This document shows positions 8,764 to 17,430 of a stretch of DNA of 64,000 nucleotides, in pieces (the stretch's first letter is position 1; the number at the start of each line of letters is the position of its first letter). The stretch is from the NCBI RefSeq assembly GCF_000317305.3, contig NC_023036.2, positions 186,001-250,000 on the forward strand. Reading direction: 5' to 3'. A model generated the notes under the pieces. The model saw only the letters and a program-made list of their open reading frames with translations. It did no database searches and had not been told where the DNA came from. The position numbers and the translations under genes were made by a program. The stretch is from Mycolicibacterium neoaurum VKM Ac-1815D (lineage in GTDB: Bacteria; Actinomycetota; Actinomycetes; Mycobacteriales; Mycobacteriaceae).

Positions 8764-9462
8764 TTCGGCGAAGAGGTCGGCCGAGGACTTGCCGTCATAG
8801 AGTGCCCGCACCGATCCGTCGCGCAGTTCTCGAGCAGACAGGTCGGGGTAGCAGATACAGGCATCGATCTCACCGCGTGCCAACAGATTCGACAGGTTCT
8901 GGATATCGGCGACCACGATGTCGACATCGCTGGGGCGCTCACCCGCGGCGACGAGATTCATACCGTGCATCTGCTGCACGAGCGCACTCCATACCAACGT
9001 GCCCGACACGGTGGTGAAGACACCGAGTCGTCGACCCCGCAGATCCTCCAGCGACCGGGCGGGATCATCGGCACGGACCAGGATGCGGCTGCGTTCGGCG
9101 TTGTAGCGACCGATGATGACGGTCTCGCGCTGGGTCTGCTCTTCAAGGGCTGGGACCTCGAAGGAGGCCGAGGAGATGATGTCGGCGTGCCCACCGGCGA
9201 ACAGCCCGAATTCGTCCCAGGTGGCGCTGGTTTCGATGGAGTAGCCGGTGTCGCGTTCCCATTCGTCGATGACCCCGGTGTCATGCATGTAGTCCCAGAT
9301 CGGGTCGGGGGCAAAGGTGAACCGGATGACACCGTCCTGGGCCGAGCGGGATGAGGCCGGACCGCCGAGGCCTGCGGAGCATGCCGTGGCAGCGGCGATG
9401 GTGAGCGCGGATGCGAAGGCAACGGCGATCTTGGCGAGTCGGTTTCCTGTGATGGTCGTCAC
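8737..9462 (-). pseudogene. ABC transporter substrate-binding lipoprotein, 3'-truncated
   Basis: From the GTG at 9462 the product starts with a lipoprotein signal (LTIAAATAC then SAGLGG) and continues as an NMT1/SsuA-type binding protein: ARSLEDLRGRRLGVF, then ARGEIDACICYPDLSA. At about residue 234 (DLFAEL) homology stops and the frame ends seven codons later (SCPGCRS), within sequence that reads as permease in another frame. The family normally has roughly 80-100 more residues. The upstream start and signal are intact, so a truncated secreted protein may still be made. Substrate unknown. Confidence 0.75.
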
Positions 9463-9491
9463 GAGAACACGATGCGGGTGACGTGGCCCGA

Positions 9492-9504
9492 CCGACAATG
9501 TCGG
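9492..9504. promoter_or_regulatory. Short palindrome between the binding-protein and FAD dehydrogenase genes
   Basis: CCGACA-A-TGTCGG is a perfect 6-bp dyad 30 nt upstream of the binding-protein GTG and about 160 nt upstream of the FAD dehydrogenase ATG. A further TGTCGG half-site occurs at 9531-9536. It could be an operator for the divergent pair; no regulator gene lies beside it. Confidence 0.3.
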
Positions 9505-9664
9505 CGGACACACTCTTGGCCCCACGCCTATGTCGGTGCAGACACCCGGTCCGGCGGCAACGGCGGGGCGTGCGGGACAGGCGTGCGTCGGATTCCACCC
9601 GCACCGGGGCATCGCGGTCGGTACTGTCCCGGGAACAGACAACAGACCGGAGACCCGTATCCCC

Positions 9665-11305
9665 ATGACGCCGCCGTCCGCCGATGTGATCGTGGTCGGT
9701 CACGGACTGGCAGGTCTGGTGGCTACCCACGAGCTCGTCGAGGCGGGCAGACGCGTTCTGCTGCTGGACCAGGAGGGGCCCGTCGATTTCGGCGGTCAGG
9801 CCTACTGGTCGTTCGGGGGCTTGTTCATGGTCGACACCCCCGAACAGCGGATGTGTGGGATCCGGGATTCACGCGATCTCGCGTGGCAGGACTGGCTGGG
9901 TTCGGCGCAGTTCTCCGACGGCGACGATGATCATTGGCCGCGGCAGTGGGCCGCGCACTATGTCGACTTCGCCGCCGGCGAGAAGCGCCGCTGGCTGCGC
10001 GGACTGGGTTGGCGCGCCTTCCCGCTCCCGGGCTGGCCCGAACGGGGCGGGCACGGCGCACTCGGGTCCGGAAACAGCGTGCCACGCTTCCACATCACCT
10101 GGGGTACCGGCCCGGGTTTGGTCGATGTCTTCGCCCGCCGGGTGCTCGACGCCCAGGCGCGCGGTCTGGTCACCCGTCTGTTCCGCCACCGTGTGACCGG
10201 TCTGGACGCCACCGGCGGTCGCATCACCGGTGTCCACGGAACACTGCTCGAGCCGTCCCCGCATCGGCGTGGCGCGCGTTCGAGCGAGACCGCGGTGGGC
10301 GAATTCAGCGCCACCGCAAGCGCTGTGCTGTTGGCGACCGGCGGCGTCGGTGGCAGCCCGACGATGGTGCGGCGCCTGTTCACCGAGAGCTTCGGCACCT
10401 TTCCCGACGACATGCTCTGCGGCAACCCCGCCTACGTCGACGGATCGTTGATCGCCGTCGCCAAACGGGCGGGGGCGAAGATCGCCAACGAGAACCGGCT
10501 CTGGTTCTATCCCGATGGCGTCACCAACATCGATCCGGTCTGGCCCAATCACGGAATCCATATCACCGCGGGCCCGTCGGCGCTGTGGCTCGACGGCGGC
10601 GGCATCCGACTACCTCCGCCGCTGTACCCGAACTTCGACACCGTTGGAGCCGTCCGGTACGTGATGGCCTCCGGCCACACCCACTCGTGGCTGGTGATGA
10701 ACGCCGAGATCTTCGCCAAGGAGTTCGCGATGTCCGGTCAGGAGCTGAATCCGGCGATCACCGGAAAGCACCCGTTGGCGGTGATACACGGTCTGCTGCG
10801 TCCTCGATTGGGCGGTTTCGCCGAGAAATTCCTGGACCGTGGAGCGGATTTCGTGCAGGCGGCCACCATCGGTGAGCTGGCCGCCCGGATGGCCGTCGAC
10901 CCTGCTGTCCTGGAACGCGAGATCACCGCCCGCGACTCCCAGGTGGGTAACCGCTACAGCAAGGATCCCCAGTTCGCGGCGATCTACAACGCCCGCCGCT
11001 ACTGGCCCGACCGTTTCCGCGTCGCCAAGCCGGGGCGCATCCTGGATCCGAAGGCCGGCCCCTTGATCGCGGTCAAGCTGCACATCACGACGCGGAAGAC
11101 ATTGGGCGGAGTACAGACCGATCTTCAGGGCCGAGTGCTGACCGAGACCGGGACCGTACTGGAGGGCCTCTACGCCGCGGGGGAGGTTTCCGGGTTCGGT
11201 GGAGGCGGGATCCACGGCCACCGTTCCCTGGAGGGCACATTCGTCGGCGGCTGCCTGTTCACCGGCCGCGCCGCGGGCCGCAGCATCGCAAGGAGTGTCG
11301 GATGA
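9665..11305 (+). CDS. FAD-binding dehydrogenase (Rv0785/3-ketosteroid dehydrogenase-like flavoprotein)
   Basis: The 546-residue flavoprotein begins with a Rossmann dinucleotide motif VIVVGHGLAGLVATHEL. It has the succinate-dehydrogenase/fumarate-reductase-type FAD domain (WSFGGLFMVDTPEQRMCG) and ends with the typical GLYAAGEVSGFGGGGIHGHRSLEGTF FAD-closing motif. Mycobacterial homologues are annotated only as FAD-binding dehydrogenases; the substrate is unknown. ATG 9665 places the Rossmann fold about 12 residues from the start; the frame is open back to 9530 without a convincing ribosome site. Its stop overlaps the next gene's ATG (ATGA), so the flavoprotein and the decarboxylase are made together and may act on one pathway. 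Confidence 0.85.
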   Translation: MTPPSADVIVVGHGLAGLVATHELVEAGRRVLLLDQEGPVDFGGQAYWSFGGLFMVDTPEQRMCGIRDSRDLAWQDWLGSAQFSDGDDDHWPRQWAAHYVDFAAGEKRRWLRGLGWRAFPLPGWPERGGHGALGSGNSVPRFHITWGTGPGLVDVFARRVLDAQARGLVTRLFRHRVTGLDATGGRITGVHGTLLEPSPHRRGARSSETAVGEFSATASAVLLATGGVGGSPTMVRRLFTESFGTFPDDMLCGNPAYVDGSLIAVAKRAGAKIANENRLWFYPDGVTNIDPVWPNHGIHITAGPSALWLDGGGIRLPPPLYPNFDTVGAVRYVMASGHTHSWLVMNAEIFAKEFAMSGQELNPAITGKHPLAVIHGLLRPRLGGFAEKFLDRGADFVQAATIGELAARMAVDPAVLEREITARDSQVGNRYSKDPQFAAIYNARRYWPDRFRVAKPGRILDPKAGPLIAVKLHITTRKTLGGVQTDLQGRVLTETGTVLEGLYAAGEVSGFGGGGIHGHRSLEGTFVGGCLFTGRAAGRSIARSVG

Positions 11306-12951
11306 ACATCGGGGAGTTCCTGCTTCGTCGGCTGGCCGAGGTCGGCACCACACACGCCTTCGGTGTGCCGGGTGACTACAACATGTCGTTCCTGGAGCAG
11401 CTGGAGGCGCATCCGACGATGCGCTGGATGGGTAACTGCAACGAGCTCAACGCCGCCTACGCCGCCGACGGTTACGCGCGCTCGGGAAAGCCGGGCGTGC
11501 TGATCACCACCTACGGCGTGGGCTGCCTCAGTGCGCTCAACGGGGTGGCCGGCGCGTACTGCGAACACATCCCACTGATCCACATCTCCGGCGCGCCACC
11601 CGCGCACGCGGTACGTGATCGTAAGTCGTTGCACCACAGCCTGCTCGACGGCGGTTATCGCAACGTCCACCGAGCGTTCGCCGAGTTCACCGAGTACTCG
11701 GCGACGATCTCGACCGATAACGCCGTCGAGGTCATCGACCACGCCCTGCGGGCGGCGTTCCGGTCACGGCGGCCCGTCCGCCTCGAGTTGCCCTCGGATC
11801 TGCCCCACGTCGACATCGCCACGCCCGAGGACATACTGACCGTCGGTGACGCCGAACCGGCGCACCGGGACGTTCTCGCGGCGGCCGGGCGGCTGTCCGA
11901 GATGTTGTCCGGGGCGCGCCGGCCGGTGGTGGTGTTCGATGCGGCCGCCGTGCGCTGGGGCGCCCTGCCCGCGATCGAGCGATTCTGCGCCCAGCGGGAC
12001 ATTCCGTACTTCTGCACCTTGCCCGCCGTGCACTACGCCGACCCCATGTCCGAGCAGTACCAGGGCATGCTGCCCGGCTCCGCGGGTCAGGCCATCTTCG
12101 ATGACAGTGATCTGGTGATCACCTGTGGCTTCACCAGATCCGATGTCACCACCGCGTGTTTCACGCTGGACTTCTCGGGCAGGTCGGTCGTGCGGCTGGA
12201 GCCCACGTACACCCAATTGTCGGACAGCACCGTGTATTACGGCACGACCATCGACGCGGTACTGGGATCGGTCGATACCGCCGCCCGCCCGCGGTGGTGG
12301 CACACCACGCCGCGGGGCCAGGCCGACGAGCCCGACGGTGGCGAACTCACCGAGGCATTCTTCTTCGGGCAACTGCAACGGTTCCTGCGCGGCGGCGATG
12401 TGCTGGTCGCCGAAACCGGCACCTCGGCTCAGAACACCGTCGGGATGTCGCTGCCCGAAGGGGTCAGCTATATCAACCAATCGAGCTGGGGCTCAATCGG
12501 GTACGCGCTTCCCGCCCTGTTCGGTTCCCTGGTCGCCCGCCCGGACCGACGGCATGTGCTGTGCACCGGCGACGGTTCGTTCCAGGTGACCGCGCAGGAA
12601 CTGTCCTCGGTCATCCGGCACGGGTTCGCGCCGGTGATATTCCTGCTCAACAATCGCGGCTACACCATCGAACGATCGATCCTGGGGGCCACCTCGGCCT
12701 ACAACGACGTCGCCGACTGGGTGTACCCCGATGTGCCACGGGCATTCGGCATCGACGACGACCGGCTGTTGGCCGCGGTCTGCACCACGCGTTCCGAACT
12801 ACGGGACGCACTCGCCGCTGCGGCGGACGCCGATCGCCTGGTGTTCATCGAGGTGGCCTTACAGCCGCTGGACATGACCGCGGCCACGGCCGCGGTCGGA
12901 GAAGCCACCCGCGTCTTCGATTACGGCGTGAACGGCCCGCCGAACCGGTAG
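11302..12951 (+). CDS. kdc: ThDP-dependent alpha-keto acid decarboxylase
   Basis: The 549-residue enzyme has the pyruvate/indolepyruvate/branched-chain keto-acid decarboxylase layout. The N-terminal PYR domain has the catalytic Glu in NCNELNAAYAADGYAR (about residue 51) and the HH pair in SLHHSLLDGGY. The central domain follows, and the C-terminal PP domain has the ThDP motif GDGSFQVTAQELSS ending in LLNNRGYTIE. It decarboxylates a 2-keto acid to an aldehyde; mycobacterial Kdc prefers branched and aromatic acids. It overlaps the FAD dehydrogenase by 4 bp. Specificity cannot be read from sequence. Confidence 0.9.
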   Translation: MNIGEFLLRRLAEVGTTHAFGVPGDYNMSFLEQLEAHPTMRWMGNCNELNAAYAADGYARSGKPGVLITTYGVGCLSALNGVAGAYCEHIPLIHISGAPPAHAVRDRKSLHHSLLDGGYRNVHRAFAEFTEYSATISTDNAVEVIDHALRAAFRSRRPVRLELPSDLPHVDIATPEDILTVGDAEPAHRDVLAAAGRLSEMLSGARRPVVVFDAAAVRWGALPAIERFCAQRDIPYFCTLPAVHYADPMSEQYQGMLPGSAGQAIFDDSDLVITCGFTRSDVTTACFTLDFSGRSVVRLEPTYTQLSDSTVYYGTTIDAVLGSVDTAARPRWWHTTPRGQADEPDGGELTEAFFFGQLQRFLRGGDVLVAETGTSAQNTVGMSLPEGVSYINQSSWGSIGYALPALFGSLVARPDRRHVLCTGDGSFQVTAQELSSVIRHGFAPVIFLLNNRGYTIERSILGATSAYNDVADWVYPDVPRAFGIDDDRLLAAVCTTRSELRDALAAAADADRLVFIEVALQPLDMTAATAAVGEATRVFDYGVNGPPNR

Positions 12952-12962
12952 CGGCCTCGCGG

Positions 12963-13382
12963 TCAGGCGCGCGACGCGGCGCGCACCAGCAGGCGCAGCA
13001 GCACCTGCCCGACCACCGCGAGCGGCGCCTTGACGAGCGGGAACGAGGCGGTCGAGCCGATCGTGTAGTCGATCTGCGTCCCGGTCCCGGACGGGGTCAG
13101 CCGCACCTCGCCGGTGTAGCCGGGGAACGGCGTGCCCGACAGCGCCTTGTAGCCGAAGACATGGGGTGCCTCGAAGGTGGTGACCTCTTCGACGATGTCC
13201 GGTCCGGGTCCGGGTGTGCTGATCCGGCGCACGGCCCCGAGTCCGTTGGGCTCGGGAGCGCCGGGGCGTCCCAGGGTGACGCTGATTCCGGGCCCCCAGC
13301 CGGCCATGCCCAGGTGGTCGGTCAGGGTGTCCCACACCTTCTGGATATCGGTGTCGACGGTGGCGTGCGCGGTCACATGCAT
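12963..13382 (-). CDS. SRPBCC family protein
   Basis: A 139-residue START/Bet v1-like protein: MHVTAHATVDTDIQKVWDTLTD at the N-terminus, then strands around GPGISVTLG and VEEVTTFEAPHVFGYKAL, and a long C-terminal amphipathic helix (APLAVVGQVLLRLLVRAA). Such proteins form a deep hydrophobic cavity for lipids or polyketides; no catalytic residues are evident. ATG 13382 is chosen because GGGGCAGG lies 9 nt ahead of it; ATG 13391 is in frame but has that run abutting it. It is divergent from the acyl-CoA dehydrogenase pair and convergent with kdc. Confidence 0.75.
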   Translation of the reverse strand: MHVTAHATVDTDIQKVWDTLTDHLGMAGWGPGISVTLGRPGAPEPNGLGAVRRISTPGPGPDIVEEVTTFEAPHVFGYKALSGTPFPGYTGEVRLTPSGTGTQIDYTIGSTASFPLVKAPLAVVGQVLLRLLVRAASRA

Positions 13383-13454
13383 GAACGCCATCCTGCCCCA
13401 CCGGTTGGTAGACCCGCATACGTGACGTCGATCACTCTTGCCTAGGGTGGCTGC

Positions 13455-14645
13455 ATGAGTGCGACAGCAGATGCCGAACGGGTCGCCGAACGTGCCAGGC
13501 GAGTCGTCGAGGAGCACGACCCCAAGGTGGTGCCCGTCCCGGAGTTCCTGGCCGCCTGTTACGACGCCGGTCTGGCGTGGGTGCATTTCCCCGAGGGCCT
13601 GGGCGGTATGGGAGTGTCTCGGGGACTGCAGGCCGTTGCCGACGCCGTCCTGCAGGGTGCCGGCGGTCCGATGCCCCTGGGGTTGAACCCGATGGGCTAC
13701 GGGATGGCCGCACCGACGGTGCGGGAACATGCGCAATCCGAGGAACTCAAGCGGTTCTGGCTGCGGCCGCTGGCCAGCACCGAGGACATCTGGTGCCAGC
13801 TGTTCTCCGAGCCCGGCGCCGGATCCGACCTGGCCGGCCTGGCCACCTCGGCGGTGCCCGATGGCGACGAGTGGGTGATCAACGGCCAGAAGGTGTGGAC
13901 CAGCCTGGCGCACCGCGCGCGCTGGGGCCTGCTGTTGGCCCGCACTGATCCCGGGGTCGCCAAGCACAAGGGGCTCACCTACTTCGTCCTGGACATGCAC
14001 GCCCCCGGCGTCGAGACCCGACCGCTGCGACAGCTCACCGGGCAGGCCGAGTTCAACGAGGTCTACATCACCGACGCCCGCATCCCGGATGCCCACCGGC
14101 TCGGGGCGATCGGCAACGGTTGGGGTGTCGCGATGACGACACTCATGAACGAGCGCAGTGCGCTGGGCGGTAGCGGATCGCGGCGCGGTGCGGGCACCAT
14201 CTCCGAGGCCGTCGGGCTGTGGGCGGCGCGCCCGGACCTGCAGACCCCGGTGCTGCGCGAACGATTGACCCAACTGTGGTTGCGCTCGGAAGCACAGCGC
14301 CTCACCGCGCAGCGATCACGGGCGACCGCGAGCGTCGGCGGCCCCGGCCCGGAGGGGTCGATCGGCAAGCTCGTCGGCGCCGAGCTCAACCAGCACATCT
14401 ACACGTGGTGCATGGATCTGCTTGGCGCCGAGGGCATCCTGTACCACAGTTACGCGCTCGAACGCGATGACGACGGTGACTGTCGCGGTCCGATCCAGCA
14501 GCGTTTCCTGCGTAGCAAGGCCAACACGATCGAAGGCGGGACATCGGAAGTGATGCGCAACATCCTGGCCGAACGAATCCTGGGGTTGCCCGGGGATCTG
14601 CGCGCTGACGCGGGCATGCCGTGGAAGGAGATTCCGCGTGGCTGA
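13455..14645 (+). CDS. Acyl-CoA dehydrogenase, alpha-type subunit
   Basis: The 396-residue FAD enzyme shows CQLFSEPGAGSDLAGL (FAD/substrate loop, about residue 117), GQKVWTSLAHRA, the arginine-containing FAD segment near residue 270, and the C-terminal NTIEGGTSEVMRNILAERILG. This glutamate-bearing motif is shared by active FadE chains. Mycobacterial FadE proteins encoded as adjacent pairs often form alpha2beta2 heterotetramers; this one fits the FAD-rich alpha chain, with the next gene as partner. It overlaps that gene by 8 bp. The acyl substrate is unknown. Confidence 0.88.
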   Translation: MSATADAERVAERARRVVEEHDPKVVPVPEFLAACYDAGLAWVHFPEGLGGMGVSRGLQAVADAVLQGAGGPMPLGLNPMGYGMAAPTVREHAQSEELKRFWLRPLASTEDIWCQLFSEPGAGSDLAGLATSAVPDGDEWVINGQKVWTSLAHRARWGLLLARTDPGVAKHKGLTYFVLDMHAPGVETRPLRQLTGQAEFNEVYITDARIPDAHRLGAIGNGWGVAMTTLMNERSALGGSGSRRGAGTISEAVGLWAARPDLQTPVLRERLTQLWLRSEAQRLTAQRSRATASVGGPGPEGSIGKLVGAELNQHIYTWCMDLLGAEGILYHSYALERDDDGDCRGPIQQRFLRSKANTIEGGTSEVMRNILAERILGLPGDLRADAGMPWKEIPRG

Positions 14646-15849
14646 GGAGTTTACGGATCAGCCCGACAAAAAGGCTGAGGAGTTTACGGATCAGCCCGAC
14701 AAAAAGGCTGAGGAGTTCGTGTTCACCGATGAACAGAATCAATTACGGTCCGCGGTAAGGAAATTCGCCGCGGACAACTTCGGCGAGGCCAGTGCCCGGG
14801 CACACATGGAGTGCGAGCCGCGGTTCGACCGCGCGGTCTGGCGGCGGCTGGGCGCCGAGCTCGGCGTGCTCGGCCTCACGGTGCCCGAATCCGACGGCGG
14901 ATTCGGCGGCACGCTGGTCGACCAGGCCATCGCGGTCGAGGAATTGGGTGCGGCATTGGCCACCGGGCCATTGTTCGGGACGGTCTATCTGTCGATCCCG
15001 GCGCTGGTGGCGGCACCGGCAGGGGCCGCGCGTGACGAGCTGCTGGGCGCCTTGATCGAGGGGGCCCGCACCGCTGCGTTCGCGGTGCCCGACCGGGCGG
15101 GCGCCTTCGATCCGGCCGCCGTCACCGTCTCGGGGACCGACCGACTCACCGGCACCGTCGCACGTGTCGTGGACGGTGCCGCCGCCGACGAGCTGCTCGT
15201 CGCGGCGCGTGGCGGCGGCGGGGTGTCGTTGTATGCCGTCGACGCCGACGCCGAGGGTGTGTCACGCACTCCGTTGGTCACCCTCGACCTGACCCGTCCG
15301 CAGGCCGATATCGCATTGCAGGACGCCCCGGCGCGGCTGCTCGCCGGACCCGACGAGGCCGTCCGGGTGATCACCCACGCCCTACAGGTCGGCTCGGCCC
15401 TGCTGGCGGGCGAGCAGGTGGGCGCCGCGCAGCATCTGCTCGATCTGTCGGTGGCCTACGCGACGTCGCGGTTGCAGTTCGGTAGGCCCATCGGCTCGTT
15501 CCAGGCGGTCAAGCACCGGTTGGCGGAGGGCATGGTCGACCTGGAGCATGCCCGCTCGGCCGCCTATCACGCGGCGTGGGCCATCGGGGACGGCTCCGAC
15601 GACCCGGCGTTGGCGGCCAGCATCGCCCAGGCCGTCGCCTCGGCGGCCTTCAGTCGTATCGCCGCGGACACCATTCAGGTCCATGGCGGCATCGGTTTCA
15701 CCTGGGAACACCAGGCACACCTCTATCTCAAGCGGGCGACCACCGATGCCGCTCTGCTGGGAAGTGCGGAGGCGCATCGCAATCGGGTTGCCGAGCTGGT
15801 GCTCGACACCGCCGAGCCGAAGCCGCCGCGGGTCGCGACCGGGCGTTAG
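14638..15849 (+). CDS. Acyl-CoA dehydrogenase, beta-type subunit, with duplicated N-terminus
   Basis: The 403-residue chain has the acyl-CoA dehydrogenase fold (FTDEQNQLRSAVRKFAADNF; LGLTVPESDGGFGG; RLQFGRPIGSFQAVKHRLAE; VHGGIGFTWEHQAHLYLKRA) but lacks the EGGTSE-type motif of its partner, as expected for the beta chain of a FadE heterotetramer. The GTG start lies inside the last codons of the upstream gene. The first 25 residues are an 11-residue unit AEEFTDQPDKK repeated twice and then begun a third time, produced by an exact 33-bp tandem duplication. An internal GTG at 14719 could give a chain without the repeats. Confidence 0.87.
   Translation: MAEEFTDQPDKKAEEFTDQPDKKAEEFVFTDEQNQLRSAVRKFAADNFGEASARAHMECEPRFDRAVWRRLGAELGVLGLTVPESDGGFGGTLVDQAIAVEELGAALATGPLFGTVYLSIPALVAAPAGAARDELLGALIEGARTAAFAVPDRAGAFDPAAVTVSGTDRLTGTVARVVDGAAADELLVAARGGGGVSLYAVDADAEGVSRTPLVTLDLTRPQADIALQDAPARLLAGPDEAVRVITHALQVGSALLAGEQVGAAQHLLDLSVAYATSRLQFGRPIGSFQAVKHRLAEGMVDLEHARSAAYHAAWAIGDGSDDPALAASIAQAVASAAFSRIAADTIQVHGGIGFTWEHQAHLYLKRATTDAALLGSAEAHRNRVAELVLDTAEPKPPRVATGR
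14641..14717 (+). repeat. 33-bp in-frame tandem duplication at the start of the second acyl-CoA dehydrogenase
   Basis: Two identical 33-bp copies (14641-14673, 14674-14706) are followed by the first 11 bp of a third (14707-14717). Each copy encodes AEEFTDQPDKK. The copies are identical at DNA level, which suggests a recent slippage event. Confidence 0.95.
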
Positions 15850-15942
15850 CAGACATTCACGACCGGCACAAGGTGCTGGCGGGCCGAATTTTCGGACCGT
15901 ACGGCTGAGTACAGCGGATGCCGAATTCCGAAGACTCAGGGG

Positions 15943-17430
15943 GTGCTCTCACCAACCCGCCGACAATTGCTGTTCGGTCTCGCCGCGGCCCCGCTCGTCC
16001 TGAGCGTGGGGTGCTCACGCACCACCGCCGCCGCCGAGCGCTCGACCCGTCCGCTGCCGATACCGCCGCAGGCCGATTCCACCGTCGTCGACGGGACCCG
16101 CACCTTCGTGTTGCGGGCGATGTCCGGGCACACCGAGATACAGCCCGGCGTGCGGACGGCGACCTGGGGATTCAACGGGTCCATCCTCGGCCCGACACTG
16201 CGCGCGCGCCGTGGGGAACAGGTCGCGGTGCGCGTGCAGAACGAGTTGGCCGAGCCGACCACCGTGCATTGGCACGGCATGCACGTTCCCGCGCAGTGTG
16301 ACGGCGGGCCGCATCAGACCGTGCCGGCCGGTGGTTCTTGGGAACCCCGTTGGGAGATAAAACAACCCGCGGCGACGCTCTGGTACCACCCGCACCCGCA
16401 CGGTGCGACCGAGAAGCACATCTACCGAGGACTGGCCGGGCTGTTCCTGATCGATGACGACACCGTCGACGGACTGCCGCGCGACTACGGTATCGACGAT
16501 ATCCCGCTGATCGTCCAGGACCGCAGGTTCACCGCTGCGGGAGCGCTGGACGAGTCCGACCCCACCGATATCGGACTTCTCGGTGACACGCTCCTGACCA
16601 ACGGCATCACCGGTGCCCATCTTTCGGTGACCACGCAGCGTGTGCGGTTGCGTCTGCTCAACGGGTCGGGCGGCCGGCTCTACAATTTCGGGTTCGGCGA
16701 TGATCGCCGGTTCCACATCATCGCCGGTGACGGCGGATTGTTGGCGGCTCCCGTCGAGGCCTCTCGCGTCCAGCTCTCCCCAGGGGAACGCGCCGAGATC
16801 GTCGTCGGTTTCCGGCCCGGTGAATCCGCTGCGCTGCAGTCGTTCCCCATCGAGAACCGGGCCGGACTGGCCGATGACGAAGCGGCCCGCTTCGGCGTGG
16901 ACGATGCTTTCACCGTCCTGGCGATCCACGCCGACGACACGCTCGGTCGCAGTCCGGTATTACCCGCGACGCTGGCCGCGTTACCGGCGCTGCCCGATGA
17001 TGCGGCGGCGGTGCGGCGGCAGTTCGACCTGCAATGGTTCATGATCAACCACAATCGGATGGACATGAACCGCATCGATTTTCACGCGACGGTGGATACC
17101 GACGAGATCTGGACCGTGCGCAACGTCGACAACTGGCCGCACAACTTCCACGTCCACGACACCCAGTTCCGGATCATCGACATCGACGGTGCCGCGCCAC
17201 CGGCACACCTCGCCGGCTTCAAGGACACCGTGTACATCGCTCCGGCGCAACGGATGCGGATCGCCGTTCGCTTCACCGACTACACCGATCCCACGTGGCC
17301 GTACATGTACCACTGCCACCTGGCCTGGCACGAGGACCAGGGGATGATGGGACAATTCCTCGTCCTCGGCCCCGGGCAGCAGCCGGCGGGTCCGCCGGCA
17401 ACCCCGATGGCGGGTCACACCATGCGCTGA
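15943..17430 (+). CDS. Secreted multicopper oxidase (MmcO-like)
   Basis: The 495-residue protein starts with a Tat-type lipoprotein signal (SPTRRQLLFGLAAAPL, lipobox LSVGC, Cys24), so it is exported folded and lipid-anchored. All four copper motifs are visible: HWHGMH (about residue 109), WYHPHPHG, NWPHNFHVHDTQF and the C-terminal YMYHCHLAWHEDQGMMGQF with its HCH ligands and axial Met. MmcO of M. tuberculosis oxidises Cu(I) and Fe(II) and protects against copper. The start is GTG 15943. No RicR-type copper operator was recognised upstream. Its 3' end overlaps the convergent response-regulator gene by 16 bp. Confidence 0.9.
   Translation: MLSPTRRQLLFGLAAAPLVLSVGCSRTTAAAERSTRPLPIPPQADSTVVDGTRTFVLRAMSGHTEIQPGVRTATWGFNGSILGPTLRARRGEQVAVRVQNELAEPTTVHWHGMHVPAQCDGGPHQTVPAGGSWEPRWEIKQPAATLWYHPHPHGATEKHIYRGLAGLFLIDDDTVDGLPRDYGIDDIPLIVQDRRFTAAGALDESDPTDIGLLGDTLLTNGITGAHLSVTTQRVRLRLLNGSGGRLYNFGFGDDRRFHIIAGDGGLLAAPVEASRVQLSPGERAEIVVGFRPGESAALQSFPIENRAGLADDEAARFGVDDAFTVLAIHADDTLGRSPVLPATLAALPALPDDAAAVRRQFDLQWFMINHNRMDMNRIDFHATVDTDEIWTVRNVDNWPHNFHVHDTQFRIIDIDGAAPPAHLAGFKDTVYIAPAQRMRIAVRFTDYTDPTWPYMYHCHLAWHEDQGMMGQFLVLGPGQQPAGPPATPMAGHTMR

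Noticed and set aside
15850..15942. RicR/CsoR copper operator before the multicopper oxidase
   Set aside because: I could not find a TACCC-N5-GGGTA-like or other convincing dyad in these 93 bp.
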